Below, piece by piece: positions 1 to 10,609 of a DNA stretch of 64,000 nucleotides. The notes under the pieces were generated by a model that saw only the letters and a program-made list of their open reading frames with translations, searched no databases and was not told the DNA's origin. Position numbers and translations under genes: made by a program. The first letter of the stretch is position 1. Every line of letters starts with the position of its first letter. This DNA is from Stomorhina lunata. Taxonomy: Eukaryota > Arthropoda > Insecta > Diptera > Rhiniidae. Location: NCBI GenBank assembly GCA_933228675.1, contig OW121740.1:7567442-7631441 (forward strand), given 5' to 3'.

Positions 1-1100
1 TTATCTAAAATTTGTCCATAGAAATTTTTTTTTATCAAAAATTTGTCCATGTATCTTTCCACTAAGGAGGACTTAGTGGAAGGCCTTCGTTTTCAAACAT
101 TTACTCTTTTGCTTTAAACTGCAAATATCTAAGGAGTTGTATATAGTATTTCTAAACGATTTTGCTTATTGTCTTGTCTGTTTTTCTCTACTACTATTTT
201 ATAAAAAAATGCATTCAATTTTAAGTCCATACGTCTCCATTTTATTGTATCAACAATTGTATTGGAAATTAAAATAAACCATCTCATATCATCGTACACG
301 TATCATTTGTCTCATCCTAACAAAACCCAGTCATTTATTAGTCAGTCATGCATTAGATTCAGTTCAATTGACGATTAATTGTCTTTAATTATTTGTTTGG
401 TTTTCAGTTTTTTTTCTAATTTTAAACAATTATTATTTCTATGTTACTCTAATGATAATATATATTAGTTTTTTATATATAAGAAGAGTGTGAATGGAAG
501 AATTAATTATTTTAAAATTTCTTAAACAATTATTCAATATTCCAGAAATTTTCGGAAAGAACTAGGGTAAATTAATTTTGCTGTTTGACAACTTTGTTTC
601 AAATGAGGGAGTGTAGACTTTAGCAAGGCGAATTCATTACAGGTGGTGGCAAGAATACAACAAATACAACATGACAAAATGAAACCCCATGTTGTTTTTG
701 TAGGTTTGCTTACATTTTGTCAAATTTTTGTTCATTAAATTTCCAGGCGAATTCATCAGCTGGGCTCTTGATACCACTTTCATTCTTACACTATGGACTT
801 TAGTTTGTTTCTTGAAATCTTTGCCCTGATTTTTTCGCTCCCACTGTCCTGTCATAATAATAATTGTAAAAGCTTATGACACATTACTAACACTTTGCCG
901 TTTATTTTTATATCTATTTCATTAAAAAAAATTTAAACAAATTTACATACAATTGAGAATTTATATATTTCGGTCTGTTTCATCTTATTATTAGGATCAC
1001 AAGTCGATGTCTATGGAATTGTAATAGCTTAAAGAAATCGTGATCATATAAAAGGCAAATTGGTACGATGACATCTGCCGAGAAAGGATTTGCCGTCATT
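1..1100. other. AT-rich non-coding DNA, no gene seen
   Basis: No reading frame with coding character is visible on either strand. The one short open frame here (about 637-855, minus) is low-complexity with no recognisable motif. No terminal repeats or tandem arrays stand out before the hairpin at 1101. Confidence 0.6.
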
Positions 1101-1135
1101 ATCACTAGCATGAGCGCGGAGCTCATGCTAGTGAT
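1101..1135. repeat. Perfect 15-bp inverted repeat (hairpin) with 5-nt loop
   Basis: ATCACTAGCATGAGC at 1101-1115 is the exact reverse complement of 1121-1135, around a GCGGA loop. It is unusually GC-rich for the surroundings and lies about 50 bp before the first mini-me-like repeat. It could be the 3'-terminal hairpin of a Helitron-type element or the core of a small foldback element. No coding role is likely. Confidence 0.8.
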
Positions 1136-1180
1136 ATTTATCTTATTTTTTTTTTATTTACCAGTCAAAATCTGCCAAAA

Positions 1181-2205
1181 CAAGTAAGAAAGTGCTATAG
1201 TCGGTCAAGACCGACCACCTCTAAGGTCAAAGGTATTCTCTTTCCTGTATAAAGACAAAGTAACTGGTTGACCGAGCCTTGCTCGGAGCTTTATAATAAG
1301 CATTTTGGGGCAAATTTTAAAGTTTTTATATATTTTATTTTATACAGTTACAGTTTAACCCATTTTAAATAATTTTGAAAACTGGTCATACCAACAGAAA
1401 CCTCCGTCGACTTATGCGCAACAACTTTGCTAAAGATTAAAGTCTGATCAAATGCACAGTTTACGATTTAATTCATTTTGAGTAGTTTTCAGTGGCGCCG
1501 CCTGAAGTCGTTCATACCACTAAGAAACCTTCATCTGCTTATGCGTAACAACTTTGCTTATGATCATAACATGATCAAATGCACAGTTTATGATTTAATT
1601 CACTTATAGTCTGATCAAATGCACAGTTTACGATTTAATTCATTTTGAGTAATTTTCAGTGGCGCCACCTGTCGGACTTTGGCCATTAAAATTTATAAAC
1701 CTTCGTCGGATTATCCGCAATAACTTTGCTAAAAATTATAGCATGATTAAATGTACAGTTTACGATTAAATTGACTTTAAGTAAATTTCAGTGGCGCCAC
1801 CAGTCGAAATTTCTTCATACCAACTAAGAAACCTTCGTCGGCTCATGTGCAACAACATTGCTAAAGATTATAGCATGATTACATGTATAGCTTACGATTA
1901 AATTGACTTTGAGTAATTTTCAGTAGCGCCACCTGTCGGAAATTATTCACACCAATTAAAAAGCCTTAGCCGGCTCATGCGCTATAACTTTGCAAAAGAT
2001 CATAGTATGATCAAATGTACAGTTTACGATTTAATTAATTTTTAGTAATTTTCAGTGGCGCCACCTGTCGGAAATTCGGTTTACCAACTTAAAAACCTCC
2101 GCCGGCTTATCCGCAACATCTTTGCTAAAGAGCATAACATGATAAAATTCACAGTTTACTATTCTATAAAGAACATACATACAGACAAACATTCATTTGT
2201 TTTAA
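1181..2205 (+). mobile_element. mini-me/DINE-1-like non-autonomous element with expanded internal tandem repeats
   Basis: It begins with the same terminus as the copy at 58137: AAGTAAGAAAGTGCTATAG followed by a small palindrome, TCGGTCAAGACCGA at about 1200-1213. A second hairpin (CCGAGC-CTT-GCTCGG) lies at 1272-1286. The interior differs from the other copies and is a 131-bp tandem array. No ORF is present. The family resembles the mini-me/DINE-1 Helitron-like elements of Diptera; the right boundary is uncertain. Confidence 0.5.
1334..2165 (+). repeat. 131-bp tandem array, about six units
   Basis: Each unit carries CAGTTTACGATTTAATTCA, then TTTTCAGTGGCGCCACCTG, then a 'CATACCAACTAAGAAACC' block and a 'GCAACAACTTTGCTAAAG' block. 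The CAGTTTACGATT anchor recurs near 1459, 1624, 1757, 1888, 2019 and 2150, mostly 131 bp apart. A partial unit near 1582-1624 indicates a small internal duplication. Units differ by scattered substitutions. Confidence 0.75.
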
Positions 2206-2509
2206 AGTTATAACATTACTAATTTTTTCCCCTTTTTATCCCCTAATTTCAAAAAGTTCCATATGCATAATTGGTACTTCTTTGGTACCAATTGAATTCG
2301 GTACATTTTATTAGAAAGCAGTTAACATATTTTTCCTATTCATATTACTTTTGTAGATGTTAAGTTATCAGTTTATCACTTTTTTACACATTTTGGCCAC
2401 AAAATCAAAAAAGTACCAAATACGTGTTCAATATTTCTTTCACATCTATTGATTGCAGTACAAAGTTTCTTTCTATATTCCTTAGTTTAAAATATAAGAG
2501 TGCCTTTTT

Positions 2510-2593
2510 ACCCTCTTAGAGGCAAAGGTTCCAAAAGTCCCTTCTTCTTCGTCCAAATTTTATAAAAATCGTTAGAGCCGTTTTCGAGATAGT

Positions 2594-2680
<87 letters not shown>

Positions 2681-3413
2681 CATACAATTATTGCTCGTTT
2701 AAGAATATAAGATTTTTGCAAAATTTTGCCATAATGCAAATATTTTCTCAAAACTTATATATATTGAAGCTGTTTCCGTCATTTGGACTTTTAAGAGAGC
2801 TAGGGTCAAATGTGGACCGATTATCTCGAAATTTGGCAAATTGATTGCAGTTGTTACAAAAATTACGTTTGCAAAAAATAAACTTAGATCTCGCATTATC
2901 TTCAGATTTACGAGAGTTTTATTGATTTTTAACTCATTTAGTGCGTTTTGACAGAAGAGTTTGTATGGGAGCTATGGTGGACCGATTTCAACAAAATTTG
3001 GTACAGTGATTTCGGTTCACATAAACAGTATTTGTTTTAAATTTCATGAAAAATATTGATATTTGTGTCCAATATATGAATTCCGGGAAGTGGGACCTAT
3101 GGGAGGTACCATAAATAATGAACCGATTTTGACCAATTTTAATAGCCATGGTCCCACTATCAAAAATGATCTGTGCCCAATTTTATCAAATTATCTTTAG
3201 AACTGCGACCTGTACTTTGATTATATGGGGGTCCAGACAGCCAGCCAGCCGTTCAGACGGACGGACGGACTGACATCGCTAAATCGACTCAGAAAGTGAT
3301 TCTAAACCTATTGGTATACTAAAAGGTGGGTCTAAGGCAAATATTTCTATGCGTCACATACATCAGCATAAACTTATAGTACCCTTTCCACCAATGGTGG
3401 TGAAGGGTATAAA
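2510..3413 (+). mobile_element. mini-me/DINE-1-like element carrying (TA)n and (GTCY)n tracts
   Basis: The segment contains a long (TA)n tract at 2599-2674 and a GACGGACGGACGGAC tract near 3256-3272. It ends in the hairpin-forming TACCCTTTCCACCAATGGTGG at about 3380-3405, followed by GAAGGGTATAA. Between them are blocks shared with copies at 7679, 8552 and 58137, for example 'AGAGCTAGGGTCAAATGTGG' and 'TTCCGGGAAGTGGGACCTAT'. The two internal microsatellites are a published hallmark of dipteran mini-me elements, later linked to DINE-1/Helitrons. There is no protein-coding capacity. Confidence 0.6.
2599..2674. repeat. (TA)38 microsatellite
   Basis: An uninterrupted alternating TA tract of 76 bp lies inside a mini-me-like element, where the family normally carries a shorter TA proto-microsatellite. 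Confidence 0.95.
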
Positions 3414-4109
3414 AAATGTAGTACACTATAACACATTACCAATATGTGGTGTACCACATTACCTGAACATTTTTTTAAAATCGATTTTTAAGGGAAAATA
3501 TCTCTTAAATTATGAAAGTCCGTGAAATTTCAACACATTATTATGTGAAGGGTAAATTTCAGTTTTCAAATTGGTATACCACTTTACCCGCATCTATAAC
3601 TTGTATTTCTTTTGAAAGAAAACTACTTTTTCTCCCACCTTACAAAATTTCGTATAAAATCTATAGAATTTCGAAGTAATAGCGTGAAAAAAATCAATGA
3701 ATTTTATATTAATTAAATTCGATTTCCTGTGAAGTTTTTTTTTTTTTTTTGCAATCTGAGAACTTTATTTTTATCTCAGTGAAATTTTTAACTTGAAAAA
3801 TCAAAAAATGACGTTGATTTGAAACAAAACGTAGTGTCTGTCTATCAGTTAGACAATATAAAAATCGCAATTTGTTTTATTAAATTGAAATGTTGTTAAA
3901 GATTGAAGTGGATTTCTTAAAACTATGATATAATTAACAGAAGAGTGTGGAAAAATAGCACAGAAAGAAAATAAAGTTAAAAGATGGACTGAGATATAGA
4001 CTAAGGTATACATACACTCAGAAAAAATCACAGAGGAAAAAAAATCATAATGAGGAATTTCTAAGTTAAAGTAATCTTAAATTTCCTAAAAAAAATGTTT
4101 AAATAAATC
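3414..4109. other. AT-rich non-coding DNA, decayed repeat
   Basis: There are no convincing ORFs. Part of it (3420-3520, with 'GTACACCACATTACCTG'-like sequence) resembles 59628-59780, suggesting an old dispersed repeat. Nothing else is recognisable. Confidence 0.5.
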
Positions 4110-6250
4110 CTTAAACATTTTTAAAGGTCCTTCGAACTGGACTATATTTTCTAATATACATACCATTCACCAGAGAAACTAGAATGACCAAGCAGAATCC
4201 TTCGGATTTGTGGTCCTTCGAACTTGATATTTGAGTTATCATCTTCAAACCAAGTTAAGTTCTAAGTGCCTTTGAAAAGCCTAAATAAATGGTAAAAAGG
4301 CTAAAGAGATTAAAGCTTTTGATAAAAAATCATCTGGATCTTTGAACTTAGACTCTAAGCCTTAATATTACCAACAAGTTTCTTTTCAAGTATACCAATA
4401 GTCAAGTGTCCAGTACTTCTTATTATGCAAATTGTCAAAAAAGAAATTGGTTGTTATATTTATTCATGGTCTTTCAAAACAGTCTTCCATACCTGACTTA
4501 ATTTGGTTGAATGACATCAGTTTAAAATTTTCTAGGAAATTTCTGTTAAATAGCTCTAAAACGCTTTACGTTATATTATAAATTAATCCTTATATCATAA
4601 AATGTTAATTTTTACATTCTAAATCAAAAACAAAAAATAAAACTATCATAATTTTTGATTATCATTCCAATCTGAATAAAGATTTTTCACGGTCCTTCGA
4701 ACCGGATGTAATTATGTATAAAAAACTTGATATATTTGAAAAAAATTTGTCAGTCTCAGTTCAAAGTTTTTTGGAAAATTTCTAACTAAATGGTTCTAAA
4801 AAGCTTATTCGTCAATTCTTATAGAAGAAATTCTGCTTCAAGATTTATTTCTTCATGTTTTTTATGATCCTTCGAACTAGATCTGCCTTTTATTTATTAT
4901 TTCTTCAGTTTAGGGGACAAAGTACTAATACATGGCATTAAAATCTCAAGTTTTATGCTCTTCATCATAAAACTATCATAAATTTATGATTTATGAAATT
5001 GAACATTTTTAATGGTCCTTCGAACCGGATGTTATTAAATAACTAGATATATTTATAATAATTTTCTAATCTCAGTTTAAAATTTTCTTGAAAATTTCTA
5101 ATTAAATTGTTCTAAAACGCTTTTTCGTCGATTTTTATAAAAGAAAATCTGCCCTAACAATTACATTTATTTGTTTTAATATTCTTCGAACTAGATCTGT
5201 CTTCAACTTTTTTTAAAAATCTCAGTATTGAGAAATAAAGTTCTCATAAATTGCATTAAAATCTTAATTTTTGAACTATTTATCATTAAACTTTCATAAA
5301 TTTTTGATCATCATCCTAAACCTTTATGTGGTCCTTCGAACCGGATGTCATTACAAATAAAGAACTGAATATATTGCAATTATTGTTTGTATCTCAGTTT
5401 AAAATTTGATGGGAAACTATCATAGCTATTATAAAATTGTGATAATCATCATAATTGAACTTTTTTGTGGTCCTTCGAACCGGATCATTGCAAACAAAAA
5501 TTTGTTTTCGACATTCATGCCCCTAGTTTCTTCTAAAGCGAACCTTTGACAAGATTTGTTCGTTATTTGTAAATAAATTATCCACAGTTTAACCAAAAAA
5601 ATAACATTTTAAATGGACATTGTTCATGGTCCTTCGATATCGAGATAAAGAAATAATAATCGATATATGAAAAGATTTCCAAATAGTTTCAAAGTAGTAA
5701 TGGAGTCTTAGGTTTACCGTACATTTACTACTAAATGAAAGTTTTCAGATTTTCCTAGATCAAGTTCTTAATAGGTCAATTTTTAAGAAAAAGGTCATCG
5801 CTTCTAAAATCAAACTAGGGAGAAGTTAGCACTTCTAGCTTTCTTAATGGGTTTTTCAAAAACGATAAAGAATTATAATTAATATAAGAGATGATTTCTA
5901 AATGGTTTTTAAGAAACTAGTAAAAGTGTCTTAGGTCTAATGTGGAACTACTGCTGAAGGAAGAAATTTTCGGATATAGTTTTTAAAAATAGACAAACTA
6001 GAAAGATAATGATGTTCTAACAAAATATATCAAATATGTGTTGCCAAATTGGCAATTTCTGATTGTTATGTATTTATGGTCCTTCGAACGGGATCTGATT
6101 TTTTTTCCAAATACATATCAGCTATAATGAAGACGAAGGGCCTTACAAATTCTAAAAATCCCAGTTAATTTTTTAAAAATAGCTACGCCTTATCAGCAAT
6201 TTCTGATTGTAACTTGTTTATGGTCCTTCGAACGGGATCTTTTTTGGATA
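4110..6250 (+). repeat. Degenerate tandem array of ~160-bp units with conserved GGTCCTTCGAAC core
   Basis: The core GGTCCTTCGAACCGGAT or a close variant recurs on one strand near 4125, 4215, 4690, 4867, 5013, 5182, 5330, 5469, 5628, 6079 and 6221, while the sequence between is strongly decayed. In 4690-5330 cores ending CCGGATG alternate with cores ending CTAGATCT, giving a two-unit period of about 318 bp. Other shared blocks are 'CTATCATAAATTTTTGAT' and 'GTTCTAAAACGCTTTTTCGTC'-like stretches. No ORF runs through the array. Confidence 0.75.
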
Positions 6251-6324
6251 TTGATATTTCAGTCTGCATTAGGGATGCTAGGTTCTTTCAAAATTATTTC
6301 AAATGTCCATAATTTACTGTTTTT

Positions 6325-6376
6325 ATACCCTTCACCACCATAGGTGGAAAGAGTATTATAAGTTTGTGAGGATGTA
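6325..6376 (-). mobile_element. Left fragment of a mini-me-like element split by a TIR element
   Basis: TACCCTTCACCACCATAGG and the following 'AAGTTTGTG..GATGTA' match the end of the copies at 8552 and 58137 (reverse strand). The match resumes at 7679 with TATGTAACGCATAGAAATA, so this element was interrupted by the insertion at 6377-7678. Confidence 0.7.
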
Positions 6377-7678
6377 CCCAGCAAAACTTTGGTAATAGCA
6401 AGTACTCTGATAATTGGTTACCTTGTAACGACTACAACATACCATCCGAATAAATAATAAGTTATTATAGAAGTACTTATTTGTAATTAAGATGGTAATT
6501 TAAACTGAATGGCCCCGGTTCAAATCCCACCAAGGGCAACAATTTTTTTTAGTTTTTTTTTTATTAAAAGAGTCTTTTTAAATGATTTTTGAATTTTAAG
6601 AACTTAAATATTATCTTCTGTAAAAAAAATTTGTAAAACTAACTCACGTTAATGAAAAAATACCATCATGAGTCAATTTTGATTATGTAGGGGATGTTGA
6701 ATACCAAACACGATTCTAAATCGTCTTAACTTGGTAAGCCCAACTTATCTGGGTCATCCTTCATCTCAACTGTGGACACACACCTCCTCATGGTATCACC
6801 CGGGGAGCTAGTTTAACACCCATTAATATTGTGAGTTAACATTTTTCGAGAGTTGTCCCATAAGATCGATAAAAATGGGTTAGGATTACGGGCTAGTAAC
6901 CCTCTCTTGAAAAAAAATACAATGAAGAGGATAAAATTAGAATTGAAATGTCCCACTACCTAATATTAGAGGAGGATGTCCGAAACTTCGATAGAAAGAC
7001 CAAGTAGAGGAACATTTTTCAAAGCTTGGCCTATAAAATTGGAGAATATTCGCACAAGATCGAAATCCATGGAATTCTAAAATATGCTCGGACTTTGACC
7101 TTAACAGGTTGTAACATTTAAGTAAGTAAGAGTCAATCTTATGTAAAAACTTATACAAAAAAACAAGATTTAAATTGTTTAAGTTTTAAAATAATGTTAA
7201 AAAAGTTTTAAAATAATTACAAAAAATCGTATAAAAATATTTTTCCAAAAATTACAACAAAGCAAAAAAAAGCAGGGAAAACAAAGTTATTTTCACATGA
7301 TTTTGGATCTAAAAATAAAAATTGTTTATATTAATTATAAGCTGCTAAGTTTTCAACATATGAAGTAGCTCAGTGGAAGAGTCTCTGCCTAGCAGTCGGA
7401 GGGTCTGGGTTCGAGCCCCCATGGGATCATAAAAAAAATTTTGTATTTCGTTTAAAAATATATGTTTTTAATAAAACAACAACAAAAAAGTTGTTGCTGT
7501 TGTTGTTGTTGCTTTCAAATTGCTTACCCAAGTCACTACTTTTCTGCAATTGGTAAGTACTTGCCTCCAATGACATCCCCATGTTAATGTAATGACTTAA
7601 ACAGCGAATGAGTAAGTAGTTCGTGTTCAATAGTTTAACAGTTTAACTCATTATTTGGTAATGAAAAGTTTTACTGGG
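6377..7678. mobile_element. 1.3-kb non-coding TIR element (CCCAG termini) inserted at TA
   Basis: It starts CCCAGCAAAACTTTGG and ends AAAAGTTTTACTGGG, an imperfect terminal inverted repeat of about 15 bp. It interrupts a mini-me copy: the intact family reads GATGTATGTAACG where this locus has GATGTA before and TATGTAACG after, so a TA target duplication fits. A related copy is at 13554-14372. Both share the first ~170 bp, including a B-box-like GGTTCAAATCCCACC, and the last ~165 bp. No transposase frame is present, so it is non-autonomous. The superfamily is unassigned; Tc1/mariner-like is suggested only by the TA target. Confidence 0.7.
7362..7428 (+). pseudogene. tRNA-like segment with intact Pol III A and B boxes
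   Basis: TAGCTCAGTGG (7366-7376) matches an A box and GGTTCGAGCCC (7408-7418) a B box, with normal spacing. The anticodon-like loop CTAGCAG would read AGC (alanine). The acceptor arms do not pair and the T stem is mismatched, so it is not a functional tRNA gene. It lies inside the 6377-7678 TIR element and is probably a captured tRNA or the head of an old SINE. Confidence 0.5.
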
Positions 7679-8422
7679 TATGTAACGCATAGAAATATTT
7701 GTCTTAGACCCACCTTTTAGTATACCAATAGACTTAGAATCACTTTCTGAGTCGATTTAGCGATGTCCGTCCGTCCGTCCGTCTGGCTGGCTGGACCCCT
7801 ATGTAAACCTAGTAATCAAACTACAGGTCGCAATTCAAAAGATAATTTGATGAAATTTGGCACAGATAATTTTTTTGATAATGGGACCATGGCTATTGAA
7901 ATTCGTCAAAATCGGTCCATTATTTATGGTACCTCCCATAGGTCCCACTTCCCGGAATTGCTGTATTGGCCACAAATAAGAATATTTTTTCATGAAATTT
8001 AAAACAGATACTGCTTATGTAAACTTAAATCACTGTACCAAATTTCGTTGAAATCGGTCCACATTTGACCATAGCTCCCATACAAACTCTTCTTTAAAAA
8101 CGCACTAAATGAGACAAAAAATCACTAAAACGCTCGTAAATCTAAAGATAATGAAAATTTTGAGTTTATTTTTTGCATACATAATTTTTGTAACAACTGT
8201 AATCAATTTGCCAAATTTCGAGATAATCGGTCCACATTTGACCCTAGCTCTCATATAAGTCCAAATGACGGAAACAGGTTGAATATATACGTTTTGAGAA
8301 AATGTTTGTATGATGGCAAAATTTAGCAAATATTTGTCTTTATACAGGAAAAATAACACCTTTAACCTTAGTGGTGAAGGGTATCGTATGGTCGGCTTGA
8401 CCGACTATACGACTTGTTTTTT
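7679..8422 (-). mobile_element. mini-me/DINE-1-like element, larger part of split copy
   Basis: This is the reverse complement of the family seen at 58137. It includes GTCCGTCCGTCCGTCTGGC at about 7768-7790, the inverted 'ATAGGTCCCACTTCCCGGAA' block, and the terminal palindrome with TCGGCTTGACCGA near 8391. With 6325-6376 it makes a nearly full-length copy. ORF-like stretches here are chance translations of the repeat. Confidence 0.65.
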
Positions 8423-8551
8423 ACAAGAAACATTTGAAGCGATATATGTATTTCATTATATCAAATTTTTTATTGGTCCATTCAATTGGATCATTCTTGA
8501 ACCTTAACAAGAATAAAGGCGATTCAATTCTACATATCACAATTTACTTCT

Positions 8552-9302
8552 TTTTACACCCTTCACCACCATAGGTGGAAAGGGTATTATAAGTTTGTGC
8601 TGATGTATGTAATGCACAGAAATATTTGTCTTAGGCCAATAGACTAGGAATCACTTTATGAGTCGATTTAGCGATGTCAGTCCGTCCGGCTGGATGCAAT
8701 CAAATCAAAGTATAGGTCGCAATTCTAAAGATAATTTGATTAAATTTGGCACAGATAATTTTTTAATAGTGATAATAGTGGGACCATGACTATTGAAGTT
8801 CGTCAAAATCAGTCCATTATTTATGGTCCCACTTCCCGGAATTGATATTTTGGCTACACATATCAATATTTCATGAAATTTAAAACAAGCACTGCTTACG
8901 TAAACCAACATCACTACACCAAATTTCGGTCCACATTTGACTATAGTTCCCATAAAAAACTCTTTTCTCAAAAAGCACCAAATGAGACAAAAATCACTTA
9001 AACTCTCGTAAATCTAAAGATAATGAGAATTTAGAGTTTATTTTTTACATATGTAATTTTTGTACTAAACTGTAATCAGTTTTCTAAATTTCGAGATAAT
9101 CGGTCCACATTTGACCCTAGCTCTCATATAAGTCTAAATGGCGAAAACAGCTTAAATATAAAAGTTTTGGGAAAATGTTTGTATGATGGTAAAATTTAGC
9201 AAATATTTGTTTTTATACAGGAAAAAAACACCTTTGACCTTAGTGGTGAAGGGTATCGTATGCTCGGGCTTGACCGACTTTAGCACTTTCTTACTTGTTT
9301 TT
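8552..9302 (-). mobile_element. mini-me/DINE-1-like element, complete copy
   Basis: It opens with the CACCCTTCACCACCATAGG hairpin end and closes with the 'GACCGACTTTAGCACTTTC' end followed by TTACTTGTTTTT. It is collinear with 7679-8422, in the same orientation, but diverged, with a shorter GTCC tract. There is no coding capacity. Confidence 0.65.
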
Positions 9303-10460
9303 AAATAACAATAGATAACTTTGAAATTTTTGTAACATTTTCCTAAGCAAATCTTTTTAATTTGTATGTTTAACACATAGAGATTTTCTAATTTAAAATT
9401 TTCCTTATCCATTCTAAGCCTATTTGCCACGTTATGGTTTGAATTTTAATTGTTATTTAAACTAATTTAACCAGAATATATAACGTTTATTATATTTTTA
9501 TATTTCACACATAAGACACGTGTCTTTGGAGAATATTGAAATAAATTAATTAGATTTTTTTTGTGACACAATACGTGTAATTTTTATCGTCACCATCTTA
9601 TAGTGCGATTGCTTTTTTTTTCAACAGGCTCTGAAGTGTGTGTACTTACACGGTAATTCAAACTAGTCATAGAGAATTTTTAAGCAGGTGGAAATATAAT
9701 ACGAAAGGCCTTTAAGAAGGCCTTGTTTCCTTGAGATGAAAGAAAGTCCGAAAAATACTGAAGAAGGCATGATAGAACACCTGCTGTTTAAGGACTTAAA
9801 GAAATTAATGTACTTCCTTGTTATAAGATCTACTAGAAGGCCTTTTATTAAGACTTTAGTCTAGTATAAGGCCTTTTCTTAAGATTTAAGTCGTTTTATA
9901 TTGTACTAGCAGATTAAGCTTTCAAATAAGCCCTTTCAAAGTTAGCGCCTGAATATCTATTCACTTCATTTCGAGATTATTCCTCGCAAGTATTTGCTTT
10001 GTTTCGTATCCATTTGTTATAATTGCTGTTGATTTTTATTATTTATAACATTCCTACTAAATATGTAACAGTCGTGTTAAAATATATTAAGTATTTTTAG
10101 CGTCATATGAGGGAAAAAGGTGCAAAATGAGTAGAAGAAAAAAAAAACCGATGAATCTATTTTTATACAATAATGAAAAAATCGCTAAAACTTTAGCTTT
10201 GAAAAGTCATGTTTGTTAATAATTAGGGCAGAAATTCTAAAACTTTTTTAAACAATTTTGATATTATTAGAAACTTTGGAATGTTTAGAATGATAATTCA
10301 TAAAAATAAATTCAAGAACTTAATCTGTTACGATTATATAAGATTTACAAGAAATTTTGATCGTTCCAAGCTGATTATGAGTTCCACTTTTAACTCCTCA
10401 TTTAACGATATTTGATTTTTGATATTTATTAGTATAACAATTCTTAAAATTGTTCTTTAA
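9303..10460. other. Non-coding DNA with scattered AAGGCCTT-type repeats
   Basis: Between about 9700 and 9930 the motif AAGGCCTT recurs, for example in the small hairpin AAGGCCTTTAAGAAGGCCTT. Nothing resembling a gene is visible. Confidence 0.5.
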
Positions 10461-10600
10461 AATATGTGACAAGGTCTATGAAAAGGTGGCTTATGATTCA
10501 AAAACAAAATTTCGAAAAATTAGATAATTTTTCGAAAATTTTAGCTAATTTTTCGAAATTTTGTTTTTGAGTCTTTTCATAGACCTGCTCACATATATTT
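10461..10600. repeat. Long imperfect palindrome, ~55-bp arms
   Basis: AATATGTGAC..AAGGTCTATGAAAAG on the left is matched in reverse complement by CTTTTCATAGACCT..CTCACATAT on the right. The inner arms hold the palindromic CAAAAACAAAATTTCGAAAA and its complement around a short TTCGAA-rich loop. Only a few bases between outer and inner arms fail to pair. It directly abuts the second GGTCCTTCGAAC array. It could be a short foldback/MITE element or an inverted duplication. Confidence 0.7.
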
Positions 10601-10609
10601 AATATTATG

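Noticed and set aside
6075..6235. Cores TTCGAACGGGA compared with the CENP-B box
   Set aside because: Both contain TTCG and CGGGA, but the spacing is 2 nt instead of 7, and most other cores lack CGGGA. The resemblance is weak.
7362..7428. Functional tRNA-Ala(AGC) gene
   Set aside because: Acceptor arms do not pair and the T stem is mismatched; only the Pol III boxes and anticodon-like loop survive.
7763..8002. 79-codon plus-strand frame starting MSVRPSVWLAGPL
   Set aside because: It is a chance translation of the GTCC tract and body of a mini-me-like element; equivalent frames in other copies are broken.
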